NCBI GenBank assembly: GCA_000378025.1
Contig: KB899087.1
Location: 1,178,001-1,242,000, forward strand
Direction of reading: 5' to 3'
Length of the DNA: 64,000 nucleotides
DNA from: Xanthobacteraceae bacterium 501b
GTDB taxonomy: Bacteria; Pseudomonadota; Alphaproteobacteria; Rhizobiales; Xanthobacteraceae
The notes under the pieces were generated by a model, which saw only the letters and a list, made by a program, of their open reading frames with translations, made no database searches and was not told the origin of the DNA. The position numbers were made by a program, and so were the translations under genes. Positions 50,749-59,731 of the stretch are shown piece after piece; position 1 is the stretch's first letter; the number at the start of each line of letters is the position of its first letter.

Positions 50749-51951
50749 TCAGCTCCCCGATGTCCGCCTCTCGTCCTCGACAATCTCATCCCAGCTGCGC
50801 CCTCCAGCGAAACGCTCCAGCTGGCGCGTCTGGTCGTCGAGCCGGCGGATTGCGGCAAGCTCCTCGGACTGGCCGAGCTTCGCCTTGCGCACCGCTGATT
50901 TCATCACGTCGATGGTGTGATCATAGACCCTTAGCGGCACCGGGAAGGGATGGCGGTCCTTGCCGCCATGCGCATAGGAAAAGCGTGCGGGGTCGGAGAA
51001 GCGACAGGGCGCCCCGTGGACCACTTCCGCCACCAGGGCGAGCGCCTCGACCGTGCGTGCGCCGACGCCCGGCACCAGCAGCAGTTCGGCAAAGTCCTGC
51101 GGCCCGCGATCAGTGGCTGCGGCGAGCGCCGCCTGCAGGCGCGGCAGCACCACGTCCTTCGCGCGCACATCGTGATGCGCCGGCATGACGAGGTGTGGCA
51201 GTTCGAGTTGGTCGCTTGCGGGCGCCGCCTTCTGCACCTTCGCGCCGTCCAGCCCCGCAAAGGTGCGGGCGATCGCGTCCGGTCCGAGATGTTCCAGCAG
51301 GTCCAGCTGCCCGCTGCGGGAGGGCGCGGCGCGGGCATCGGCGAGGTTGACGATGTCGCCCTGATGCGGGCCGTCGACGGCGGCATGGGGGTCGTCGAGA
51401 AAACTCTTCAGCCCTTCCGAAAGCCAATGGTAGCGCCGCGCCTGCCCGCGCGCGTCGTTCATTCCCTGCTGTACCACCACCCAGTGCCCGTCATCGGTGA
51501 CGATGAAGCCGTGCAGATAGAGATCGAACCCGTCCTGCACGGCGGCGCTGTCGATCTTGGCGACAAGGCGGCTTGCTCGGCCCAGGGCCTCGCCGTCGCA
51601 GCCTGTGCGTTCGCCGAAGGCCATCAGTTCCTGCGGCGTCTTGCGCGAATGCCGGCCGCGCCCGCCGCAGACATGGATGCCCAGCTCGCCCTCGAGCGGC
51701 TGCAGGCCGCGCTTGAGCGCGCCGATGACGCTCGTGGTGATGCCGGAGGAGTGCCAGTCCATGCCCATGACGGCGCCGAAGGACTGGAACCAGAACGGAT
51801 GCGCCATCCGGCGCAGGAATTCGTCGCGGCCATAGTGATGCACGATGGCCTCACTGATCACCGCGCCAAGCTTGGTCATGCGCTCCGCCAGCCAGGGCGG
51901 CACACGGCCGGTGTGAAGGGGCAGATCGGCGCTTCCGGTGCGACGGGACAT
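50749..51951 (-). CDS. DUF763 protein
   Basis: A 400-residue soluble protein of the DUF763 family: RTGSADLPLHTGRVPPWL at the start, then FGAVMGMDWHSSGITTSVIG, LGIHVCGGRGRHSRKTP and a helix-hairpin-helix-like LLLVPGVGARTVEALALVAE (about residues 293-312). The HhH-like segment and family occurrence suggest a DNA-related role, but no activity is known. It lies 63 bases downstream of the broken htpG on the same strand; the two may be cotranscribed. The gene itself looks intact. Confidence 0.85.
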   Translation of the reverse strand: MSRRTGSADLPLHTGRVPPWLAERMTKLGAVISEAIVHHYGRDEFLRRMAHPFWFQSFGAVMGMDWHSSGITTSVIGALKRGLQPLEGELGIHVCGGRGRHSRKTPQELMAFGERTGCDGEALGRASRLVAKIDSAAVQDGFDLYLHGFIVTDDGHWVVVQQGMNDARGQARRYHWLSEGLKSFLDDPHAAVDGPHQGDIVNLADARAAPSRSGQLDLLEHLGPDAIARTFAGLDGAKVQKAAPASDQLELPHLVMPAHHDVRAKDVVLPRLQAALAAATDRGPQDFAELLLVPGVGARTVEALALVAEVVHGAPCRFSDPARFSYAHGGKDRHPFPVPLRVYDHTIDVMKSAVRKAKLGQSEELAAIRRLDDQTRQLERFAGGRSWDEIVEDERRTSGS

Positions 51952-52014
51952 GGCTCTCTCAATAGCCCACGCGCGAGGTGGCCGGAAGCACCGTCAGCGG
52001 ACGGCGGCGCCGGC

Positions 52015-53907
52015 TCAGGCGGTGCCGATCCCGCGTGTCATCAGCCGGAACAGCCGTTGCGAGAACGCGGTCGCGTCGGCCGGCCGCTCGCCGTCGAGCA
52101 CGTGGGCCGTGTCGAGCAGAAGATGCGCGACATCCGCCCGGGTGGCGTCGTCGGTATTGCCGGCGAGGCCGATGATCATGGCGTGTGTGGGGTTCACTTC
52201 GAGGATCGGCTTGGCCGCGCTGCCAAGTCGACCCGACGCCGCGAGGAAGCGCTCATATTGCCTGTCCGGTCCATTCTCGGCGGCAACGAGGCACACGGCA
52301 CTGTCGGTGAGGCGGTCAGAGGCCCGCACATCGGCCACTTCCGCGCCCAGCAGCTCCTTCATTTCGGCGATGAGCCCGCTGACCTCCGCGCTGGCCCCGA
52401 CCGAGGGCGGCGTGTCCTTGTCGAGGAGCGGAATAAGGCCGAGATCGGCACTGCCCTGTGTCACCGATCGGAACGGCTTGCCCTCGTAGTCGAGCCCTCC
52501 CGCTACCCAGAACGCATCGACCGGATCGGCGAGGAGCAGCACCTCGATGCCGCGTGCGCGGAAGCCTTCCAGATGCGGCGAACTCGCGATGCGAGCCGCG
52601 TCGTCACCGGTAATGATGTAAATCGCGGTTTGGTTCTCCTTCAGTCCCGCAACATAGTCCTTGAGGCTGCGCGTGCCCTCGCCGGAGGCGGTGGTCTTGA
52701 AGCGGGCGAGGTTTAAGAGCTGCTCGCGGCGCTCGAAATCCTCATAGAGGCCCTCCTTGATGACCGCGCCGAAATTCTCCCACACCCTGCCGAACGCTTC
52801 CGCATCCTGCTCGGTGAGCTTGGCGAGATCCGCGATCACGCGGTTGGTGAGCCCCTTGCGGATCGCGCCGAGCAGCGGGCTGTCCTGGATCATTTCGCGC
52901 GAGACGTTGAGCGGCAGGTCGGCGCTGTCGACCAGGCCGCGCACGAAGCGAAGATAGCGCGGCAGAAGCTCGGCGTCGTCGGTGATGAAGACGCGCTTCA
53001 CATAGAGCTTGATCCGACCCTTGCGGTCGGCGTCGAACAGGTCGAACGGGCGCGCGCCCGGCACAAAGGCCAGCGCGGTGTATTAATGCCGGCCCTCGGC
53101 GCGGAAATGCACGGTGAGCGCCGGCTCGTCATATTGCCCCGCGACGCTGCGGTAGAAGTCGGTGTATTCCTGCGCCGTGATCTCGGATTTGGCGCGGGTC
53201 CACAGCGCGGCGCCGTCCGACAGCGCGGCCGCATCCGCACCGGGCTTCTCGATGAAGCGGATGGGCACCGGCACGTGGCCGGACTGTTCCTTGACGATGC
53301 GCTCCAGCGTCCAGCGCTCGGCATAGCTCTTGGCGTCGTCGGTGAGATGGAGCACGACCCGCGTCCCCCGTGCGGGGGCTGCGTCGAGGGCGACCGGCGC
53401 GACGGAGAATTCGCCTTTGCCGTCCGAGGACCAGAGCCACGCCTCGTCGCTGCCGGCGCGGCGGCTGACCACATCCACCTTCGCGGCAACCATGAACGCG
53501 GAATAGAAGCCGACGCCGAACTGGCCGATGAGCTGGGCGCCCTCCTTACCGCTTCCTTGGCTCTCGGCCGAGGCGATGCGATCGATGAAGCTGCGCGTGC
53601 CGGAGCGGGCGATGGTGCCGAGCGCCTCGATCATTTCATCCCGGCTCATGCTCATGCCGCTATCGGCGATGGTTAGCGTGCCGGCCTCCGGATCAGCCGA
53701 GAGGGTGATGGCGAGCCCGGCGTCGGCGCCCAGCAGTTCGGGGAGGGTAATCGCCTCATAGCGCAGCTTTTCGCAGGCATCGGCGGCGTTCGAGATCAGT
53801 TCCCGCAGGAACACGTCGCGGTCGGAATAGACCGAATGCACCATCATGTGCAGCAGACGGGAAACGTCGGCCTCGAAAGGGCGGCTCTCAAAGGTCTCGG
53901 TGGTCAT
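52015..53907 (-). pseudogene. htpG: Hsp90-family chaperone gene interrupted by one stop codon
   Basis: All 630 sense positions of an HtpG-like protein lie in one frame, broken only by a TAA at 53083-53085 (codon 275). The N-terminal ATPase domain is intact, with LISNAADACEKLRYEA, ADSGMSMSRDEMIEALGTIA and GQFGVGFYSAFMVA. The break falls in the conserved middle-domain sequence where homologues read AEGRHEYT; here the Glu codon is TAA, so one G-to-T change explains it. The rest (ALAFVPGARPFDLFDADRKG and onward) has no other damage. It could be a young pseudogene, a strain-specific mutation or a base-call error. If real, the first part would be a free 274-residue ATPase domain. Confidence 0.85.
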
Positions 53908-53940
53908 GGCGAACCGTCACATGGATGAACGAGGCGCCTG

Positions 53941-53969
53941 AGATGGCGACACCGGCGCCAGAGATCAAG
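53941..53969 (-). promoter_or_regulatory. Candidate heat-shock (sigma-32) promoter of htpG
   Basis: On the minus strand CTTGATC (53969-53963), a 14-base spacer and CGCCATCT (53948-53941) come close to the RpoH consensus CTTGAAA-N13-15-CCCCATnT. It lies about 34 bases upstream of the htpG ATG, a suitable place, and htpG is a classic heat-shock gene. Inferred from pattern only. Confidence 0.5.
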
Positions 53970-54393
53970 ACGCGCGATGGCCCGCGGCGACGCTGAAGCG
54001 TCTTTGGCAGCCGAGCGCCAAACGCAGCCCCTCGAATCGACCCCGACACGGGACATTCGGGCGGGACCGCCGCGCCCGACGTCGGGTCCTCCGCCTAGGT
54101 CATCAAGGGCGAGCGGCTGCTTGCCCTCACTCGGTCTCTAGCGGAAGATCGGCGGGCGTCGGCGTGCCCAGCTTGGAACTGAAACTGGCGGGCCGTGAAC
54201 GACCAAGAAGAGAACTATGTGTTCGCTATAGCCCTATGACGCATCCTGACCCATACCTGCCCCTCGCCGCCTTTCAGCGACGTCCGCTTTGCGCCCCGAT
54301 CTCGGACGTTCGGTAGCCTGAAACGTGATCCCGGAAGCCGCCACTCGTGATATGGAATCGTAAGCGATTACACCAATAGGGAGGACGCCCGAC
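53970..54393. other. Gene-poor stretch at the start of the accessory region
   Basis: I see no gene, RNA or clear repeat in this stretch. Frames on both strands are short and unlike any family. Base composition starts to fall from here towards the low-GC genes that follow, so it may mark a junction between core and acquired DNA. Confidence 0.35.
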
Positions 54394-54606
54394 TTGCCTC
54401 GCCGACCGCCCCCTATTGTGGCTTACAAAGCGCCCCCCGTTCTGCACACGAGCGGGACAGAGGAAGACATTCTCCATATGATAGCGCGTCACTACGCGGT
54501 CGCTGCGGGCTTCTTCCACGAATGTGCGGAGAAATCCGGGCACGACACGGCGATGCTCACGCGAACAGACAAGGATATCATTGCGATCAATATTGAGCCG
54601 GATTAG
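54394..54606 (+). CDS. Possible small protein of unknown function
   Basis: A 70-residue frame starting at TTG 54394 (MPRRPPPIVAYKAPPVLHTS), with AGGGAGGA about nine bases upstream, a good ribosome binding site. The second half (HYAVAAGFFHECAEKSGHD) is a plausible helix. It is convergent with the large ATPase gene and ends 15 bases from it. I do not recognise it. The unusual start codon and lack of homologues known to me keep confidence low. Confidence 0.25.
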   Translation: MPRRPPPIVAYKAPPVLHTSGTEEDILHMIARHYAVAAGFFHECAEKSGHDTAMLTRTDKDIIAINIEPD

Positions 54607-54620
54607 CAGGTGATCGTGTC

Positions 54621-57600
54621 CTACACGGTGTAAAGCACGCCAATCACCTGTCGGGCGGAGAGGAAGCGAGGGACTTCATTTGCGCCATCGTCTTCCGCGA
54701 GCGAAATCACCAGAGAGCTTCCAAGCCCGCCAACACTCTCGAACTGCCAGAGCTTCCCCTGCGTGCCCGGCACGCGCTGGCCAATTCGTTTGAAAACGCT
54801 GCTGCCATTGTCGAGGCAGAGGGCGACAAGGGCACCCTCCATGTGAGCAAGCTGTTCCTTGGGGACAATGTCGCCCCCGAGGACTACCTGCCCCGGCAGG
54901 GCCAACGGGACGCCGCTTTCCTCACGCACCCGATATGCTGACTTCACGTGCGACAAGCTCGTAGCAGTGATTTCAGTTGCCTCGCCTTTGCCGACCGGCG
55001 GGACAGGGCGCTCGGTGAGCATTCCGACGATCCGGTGAAGCACGACATCATGTGCATTGAACACCAGCGTCGGCTTCGACTCGCGTGGATCAGGTGCCTC
55101 CGCCGCGAGCGCTATCTCGGCGCTATTGGCAGGACGAAAAAGGCGCCGCGCCAGCAGATGACCCTTCTGCCGGGCTATTACGAGGTTATGGTCGCGTCCA
55201 TCATAGGGCGTACACTCGACGATGGCGATGCAGCCATCAGGCACGGAGAAGCCGAGGTTATTCTTACGAATATAGAAGAAAGCCTTATCGCCGAACCATG
55301 AAGCATCGAACCAGTCGGTCTCCGAATCCTGCGTAAAACCGTCAGGCGCATGCGTACTGAATGCGGCAAGGTCTGGATGGATTACCACTTTGATCTGCGG
55401 GGCACTCACGGATTTGAACGGCACAACATTGGTGGCCCGGTCCTGACTTTGGATCGGCTCACTCCACCGCCAATGACGAAACTCGACATGCATGCGTTCG
55501 GCCAACGCACGCACCACGTCTAGCTGCTCGGCGACAGCGAAGATGTCGCCGGCGCTCAACGAAGCCTTGTTGTGGTGGGACGTATTGAGGACTCGAAGAC
55601 ATTCCGCGCCTTGTGCAAGGGCCTTGCACTCGCAGAAAGCTTTTGTGGCCTTCCCTCGGAAAAGCGCGTTCGGCGGTTGATTGACGAGGCTACGAAGATG
55701 GCCAAGGTGATCCGCCAACGTCGGATTCTTCGAACTCGCCGCGTAGGCCGGATACGCGGGATCGTCGAACAGATCGGCCAGCCGAGCCTCTAAAAAGATG
55801 CGGACTTCGTTGGCATAATCTTGCGCCATCGACGCATTGTCTTTGTCCTCCAGATAAGCGTCGCGCTTACGATCCAGATCTTCCAGAGCGGCAGCCGTTC
55901 CAACCATCGGGCGCGAGGAATTGACGGGGTGCACGCTGCGGTGTTCGATGCGGGCATATGTGCGCCCTGCCGCCACGGTCATTCGCGCAAAGTTTCGGTC
56001 GTAGGTGGCGATCAGCAGTTGCCCGCCCGCGCCCACGAGCTCTGGGATCAGTCGCGCCAGCTTTTCCCGATTGTCGAGATCCAACAATTCCTGCGGATCA
56101 TCAAAAATCAGTGTCGTGATCCCGCCCCGCTCCGTAAGCACATGCTCCCAAAAGGCTAAGTAGAACCCCATCAAGTTTGCTCGCAGGGCAGACGCATTCG
56201 AAATGTGCTGCGCGGGCGCGGTCGCCTTTTCGAAGCCAATGTGAATATCGAGGACGCCTTTGGCATCCATGGCGGTGTCGCGCAGGGCATGTCCTGCCAT
56301 CGGAAATGAGTTCCGGTAGCAGCGATCACGCCAATAAGTGGTGCGTGCATGCAGTTTCCGTCGCAGGGTATCGACCTGTCTTTCAGCGAGCGACCCCAGC
56401 TTCGTAATGCCTTCCAACGCATCCGCAGCACGGGCGTAAAGTGCTAGGTGGTCCTCTTTCAACCGCCTCGCGTTCAACTGCGTGGTGAGCCGTGCGCATA
56501 AGTCGAGCGCCGTGTTGAGAGGTGCGACGCCTTTAACGATAGAGTTCAGGGCCTCAAGTTTTTGCGCAATGGGTGTGGTGTCGACCACGGTCGCAACGGG
56601 CCCGCCTGTACCTTTTAGGATCGCCAACGTGACATCGGCGACTGCGGATTGATGAGCGTCGCGCCACTTTGCAAACGCTTCGGCACGCACCAGGCGTTGC
56701 ATGGTCTCAGTCAGCGCTACGCCAGCCGCACCGAGGTCTGCGGGGAGCGCCTCGACCACAGGTTCGATGAACGGCGGCAGGTTGGGAAGATGCTTATCGC
56801 AAAGGGCGGCGACACCCGGCTTCAACGCTGCCAACGTGCCCTGAAAGGCGACCGTCTCAAAGAGCTCCTGTGTCAACGCCGCGCGAATAAGGTCACCGGG
56901 ATGTCCGGGTAAATCCCGCCGCAGTTCCGGCTGGAGCGCTTCGTGGCTTTTGCTGGTAAGCGCTCCACCCCAGTTTGCAGCCCATCTCTGAATACTCAGG
57001 GCAAGCAACGCCTGTTCCGATTCAGTCACCTCGGAAAGGTGCTGAGAGACTGATTTTTGCGTTACCGGGTCGAGGACACCGTCGAGCGACCGGCTGCAAA
57101 CCACACAAGCAGCCGGGTCATGGTCATCACCTTCAGCCATCCACCCGGCCACACGAGCATACAGCGTCTTGCGCCGGGAAAGCGCGGGCGTCGCCGTGAG
57201 TTCAGCCAGAACTGCGCCTTCGGCGCGAATCTGCTGCACCAGTGCATCGACCGTATGCCAGTCGGACGGGGTCAGCTCGGCCAAGTCACGCACACGCTTG
57301 ACGCTCGCCAGTTGTCCGAGCGATTTAAGTTGTCCCTGCGCCGGACCGATGCCCGCCTCTAGGCCATCGCGGGCCGCCTTGCTGGTCGGATCAAAGCCTT
57401 TGCCCAAGATCGTCTGTGCATCGGCAAGTGCCGACGTCTTCAGCGTGTCGAAGTGCTGAACCAGCGCCTCAATCTTCGATTCCACATCCTTCGCATCGGA
57501 CGGCGTCGGCAGCGGGTCAGGAGGCAACATCGTTGGAAACTCGTCGATCTGCTTTTGCAGGTCCCCTAGTGCCTCCATGAACCGTGAATCTGCCGCGTCG

Positions 57601-58556
57601 ATTTCCTTTGTCCGGTCCTTCTTAAGATCGCCGTTCAGCTTCTCGCGCGATTTCGCGGCATGCTTCGCAAGGCTCGCGACGTCAGCCAGACCAGTCAGCT
57701 TGGCCGCAGCCTCGCCAAGGTCGGATGGCGAGCCAACTTTGATGTATTGCAGAAGAGCTGGCATCGTGGTCCCAATCCGCAGCGCGATCGGATCGACGCC
57801 CAGAGTGTCGAAACCGGAAAGCGTTTCGGTGATCTTTCCTCTCGGACCGCGTAGCTGCGTGCGCCTGACGGGTGCGACAGGCTGGCCATCTTGATCGATG
57901 AAGGTCAGCTCGACCCAGCTATCGATATGAACCGGCTTTCCTACAGGTGGCACATAGTATTTGGGGTCTGGTAGCGGCGTGATCGGCGTAAGTGCATGGC
58001 TACTCGTTTCATCGTTGCCATTCACATCGCGCACAAACAGCCCGTCGAATTCTTCTTGCCCGCTCTCCGGGCGCCGCTGCGGCCTGAGAATCTCACCCGT
58101 CAAACACCAGACCACCGTGTTCAGTAGGGATGTCTTGCCCGCTCCATTCCAACCATCGAATAGCGTGATCGGCTCGCGTGGCTCGAAGACGAAATCTACT
58201 GGCGGGGTTTCCGCCGTCCCGTACGCGTGTACGCCTGCAAACCGGTGCGCGACGATCTTTGCGAGCCGCAGCCGCCGACCCGCTTTCGCCGCTGTTGGGG
58301 CGGGAGGCTGTGGGACGGATGGTTTGGTTAGAACGGAAGCCACCATGGCTTCAACGTCGACCGTCATCACGTTGCCCGCCCACTTGGACCTGTTCAGTCG
58401 GTACCAATTCAGGACCGCAGGACTGTCGACATTCGTTAGTGAAAACTCGGTGCCTGACTCGTCGACCGAAATGCTTGCCCCCCCGATCAGATCAGCGAAC
58501 AAGCTATCAATGGTCTGGAGATGCAAGGGCCGCTTGATGGGAGTGGTTTCGGACAT
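54621..58556 (-). CDS. Rad50-like ATPase with zinc hook and C-terminal S24-like regions
   Basis: A 1311-residue SMC/Rad50-type protein. Walker A is GWNGAGKTS (135-143); the middle is helical coiled coil with a zinc-hook-like C484-V-V-C487; a signature-like HISNASALRANLMGF (784-798) precedes Walker B TTLIFDDPQE (814-823). Residues 890-1030 form a helical domain with EVRIFLEARLADLFDDPAYP and LRVLNTSHHNKASLS. Residues 1085-1180 and 1208-1311 each look like a LexA/S24-type beta fold (FSVPDGCIAIVE with ARRLF; LPGQVVLGG with VFKRIG). In the first, the Ser and Lys expected for autocleavage seem to be Asn and Arg. I chose ATG 58556 because the frame above it belongs to a transposase remnant. Role unknown; defence or DNA repair is my inference. 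Confidence 0.75.
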   Translation of the reverse strand: MSETTPIKRPLHLQTIDSLFADLIGGASISVDESGTEFSLTNVDSPAVLNWYRLNRSKWAGNVMTVDVEAMVASVLTKPSVPQPPAPTAAKAGRRLRLAKIVAHRFAGVHAYGTAETPPVDFVFEPREPITLFDGWNGAGKTSLLNTVVWCLTGEILRPQRRPESGQEEFDGLFVRDVNGNDETSSHALTPITPLPDPKYYVPPVGKPVHIDSWVELTFIDQDGQPVAPVRRTQLRGPRGKITETLSGFDTLGVDPIALRIGTTMPALLQYIKVGSPSDLGEAAAKLTGLADVASLAKHAAKSREKLNGDLKKDRTKEIDAADSRFMEALGDLQKQIDEFPTMLPPDPLPTPSDAKDVESKIEALVQHFDTLKTSALADAQTILGKGFDPTSKAARDGLEAGIGPAQGQLKSLGQLASVKRVRDLAELTPSDWHTVDALVQQIRAEGAVLAELTATPALSRRKTLYARVAGWMAEGDDHDPAACVVCSRSLDGVLDPVTQKSVSQHLSEVTESEQALLALSIQRWAANWGGALTSKSHEALQPELRRDLPGHPGDLIRAALTQELFETVAFQGTLAALKPGVAALCDKHLPNLPPFIEPVVEALPADLGAAGVALTETMQRLVRAEAFAKWRDAHQSAVADVTLAILKGTGGPVATVVDTTPIAQKLEALNSIVKGVAPLNTALDLCARLTTQLNARRLKEDHLALYARAADALEGITKLGSLAERQVDTLRRKLHARTTYWRDRCYRNSFPMAGHALRDTAMDAKGVLDIHIGFEKATAPAQHISNASALRANLMGFYLAFWEHVLTERGGITTLIFDDPQELLDLDNREKLARLIPELVGAGGQLLIATYDRNFARMTVAAGRTYARIEHRSVHPVNSSRPMVGTAAALEDLDRKRDAYLEDKDNASMAQDYANEVRIFLEARLADLFDDPAYPAYAASSKNPTLADHLGHLRSLVNQPPNALFRGKATKAFCECKALAQGAECLRVLNTSHHNKASLSAGDIFAVAEQLDVVRALAERMHVEFRHWRWSEPIQSQDRATNVVPFKSVSAPQIKVVIHPDLAAFSTHAPDGFTQDSETDWFDASWFGDKAFFYIRKNNLGFSVPDGCIAIVECTPYDGRDHNLVIARQKGHLLARRLFRPANSAEIALAAEAPDPRESKPTLVFNAHDVVLHRIVGMLTERPVPPVGKGEATEITATSLSHVKSAYRVREESGVPLALPGQVVLGGDIVPKEQLAHMEGALVALCLDNGSSVFKRIGQRVPGTQGKLWQFESVGGLGSSLVISLAEDDGANEVPRFLSARQVIGVLYTV

Positions 58557-58709
58557 GCTTACGCCGCGTTGGTTAAACAATGACAGTTTGATGCCAAGCA
58601 ATAACTTTAGCCGAAGCTCAATTCGCCCGCCATGGCAATCGAAAACAGCAAATAGATGTTCCTGCTCGAAAGAATGTGTCCTATCGTACTTAGTCCAGAG
58701 ACTTGAACG

Positions 58710-58854
58710 TAAAGCCGCGGGCAAACGATCACTGGGTGAACGCCATGCGCTGGCAGGGCTCACACGGACGCTCGGCCGACTACTGATGCGTCGCGCCTTC
58801 ACGCACCGCATCCACCGCACGCTCTTGAAGATCGACCAACAGAGTTTTCGACAT
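58710..58854 (-). pseudogene. Remnant of an IS630-type transposase N-terminus
   Basis: From an ATG at 58854 the minus strand reads MSKTLLVDLQERAVDAVREG and four more residues before a TAG at 58780-58782; this matches the usual opening of IS630-family transposases (MSK, L, DLR, RV, A, EGAS). In the next frame the homology appears to go on as RVSPASAWR, the FGVS-ASA-RW part of the helix-turn-helix. So the fragment carries a stop and a frameshift and only about 50 codons are left. It lies just upstream of the Rad50-like gene. Confidence 0.55.
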
Positions 58855-59104
58855 GCCCGCAGCCTTGACCTTCACGAGGGAGTTCCGATTCAATCATGTC
58901 GGCCTACGCTCTAGTAGATTGCCGACGTCTGCAATGGGGTCGCCTGCGGACCGGCAGGATCGGGGTGGGAAACGGACTGGCGGCTATTGGACGACGAGAA
59001 GGAGTTAACCGACATTCGGTAGACTTGCGCGAGGTCAAAGCAATTGCCGTTGAAGTTAATGATTCCGGCAAGGAGGAGGCATCAGTACGCTGTTAGCGTC
59101 AAGG

Positions 59105-59728
59105 CTACTCAAAACTCACCGCAGAAAAGCTGTCAATAAATGCGAGCCGAGCTATCGGGTCACCGCGCCCGATATGCGACCGACCTAGAGGTTTGACGGC
59201 GATGGATAATCCAACACCATTGCCACCGCTAAGTTGCTTTCCAGTCATTACCCCCGGCACAACAGCCAGATTCGGGATGTCGTGACCGGGTAACACGAGA
59301 ATCAGCTGTGAATCATCGCAGTGGATATCAAGACCGAGACGCCATTCCCAAGTGTTCTCGCCATTTGGGAGAAACATCGCTTCCCAATGGTCGCCGGATT
59401 TGAAGTCGAACCGTCGAAAACCTGTAGCTGATCGAAATCCGATGAAGGCCGACTGTCGGCGCCAAACTTCGACGATTCCGTTCTCGCTGGCGAAGCGTGC
59501 AAGCTCAGCTTCTTCACAATGAAATTGAATCTCATCCAGCTGATCAAAGGTCACGTCGACCGGACTTTGCAGAACCAGAAGGTGCTTTGCTGCGGTGACA
59601 AATGGACCGCATCGTCGCGACGACCGTACTGTCTTTAGAAACCGAAAGTCGGTCAGCCTCTCCTGCTCAGCTACAGAGACAGGAGATGGTCTGATTGACC
59701 AAGGATATTTCTGCGAAAGACGTATCAC
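59105..59728 (-). CDS. Unknown protein paired with a beta-propeller gene
   Basis: I do not recognise this 207-residue protein with confidence. It starts MIRLSQKYPWSIRPSPVSVA, has a Trp-rich centre (HWEAMFLPNGENTWEWRLGL) and ends with a strand-rich part (GLSIAVKPLGRSHIGRGDPI then ARLAFI). The overall pattern, a PW near the start, PGHDIPNL and a late GDPIARL, is faintly like DUF6065 proteins. No signal peptide or membrane helix. It starts three bases after the stop of the beta-propeller gene, so the two form an operon. The DNA is clearly less GC-rich than the mxa and sugar regions, which suggests lateral transfer. Confidence 0.65.
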   Translation of the reverse strand: MIRLSQKYPWSIRPSPVSVAEQERLTDFRFLKTVRSSRRCGPFVTAAKHLLVLQSPVDVTFDQLDEIQFHCEEAELARFASENGIVEVWRRQSAFIGFRSATGFRRFDFKSGDHWEAMFLPNGENTWEWRLGLDIHCDDSQLILVLPGHDIPNLAVVPGVMTGKQLSGGNGVGLSIAVKPLGRSHIGRGDPIARLAFIDSFSAVSFE

Positions 59729-59731
59729 GAG

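Noticed and set aside
54274-54543. Minus-strand frame of 89 codons
   Set aside because: No recognisable features and opposite to a small frame with a better ribosome binding site.
58557-58820. N-terminal extension of the large ATPase up to 58820
   Set aside because: These codons overlap the IS630-type transposase remnant and show no ATPase-related sequence; the ATG at 58556 begins the sensible protein.
58896-59096. Plus-strand frame of 66 codons between the ATPase and the propeller pair
   Set aside because: No start signal, no family, in a decayed region next to the transposase remnant.
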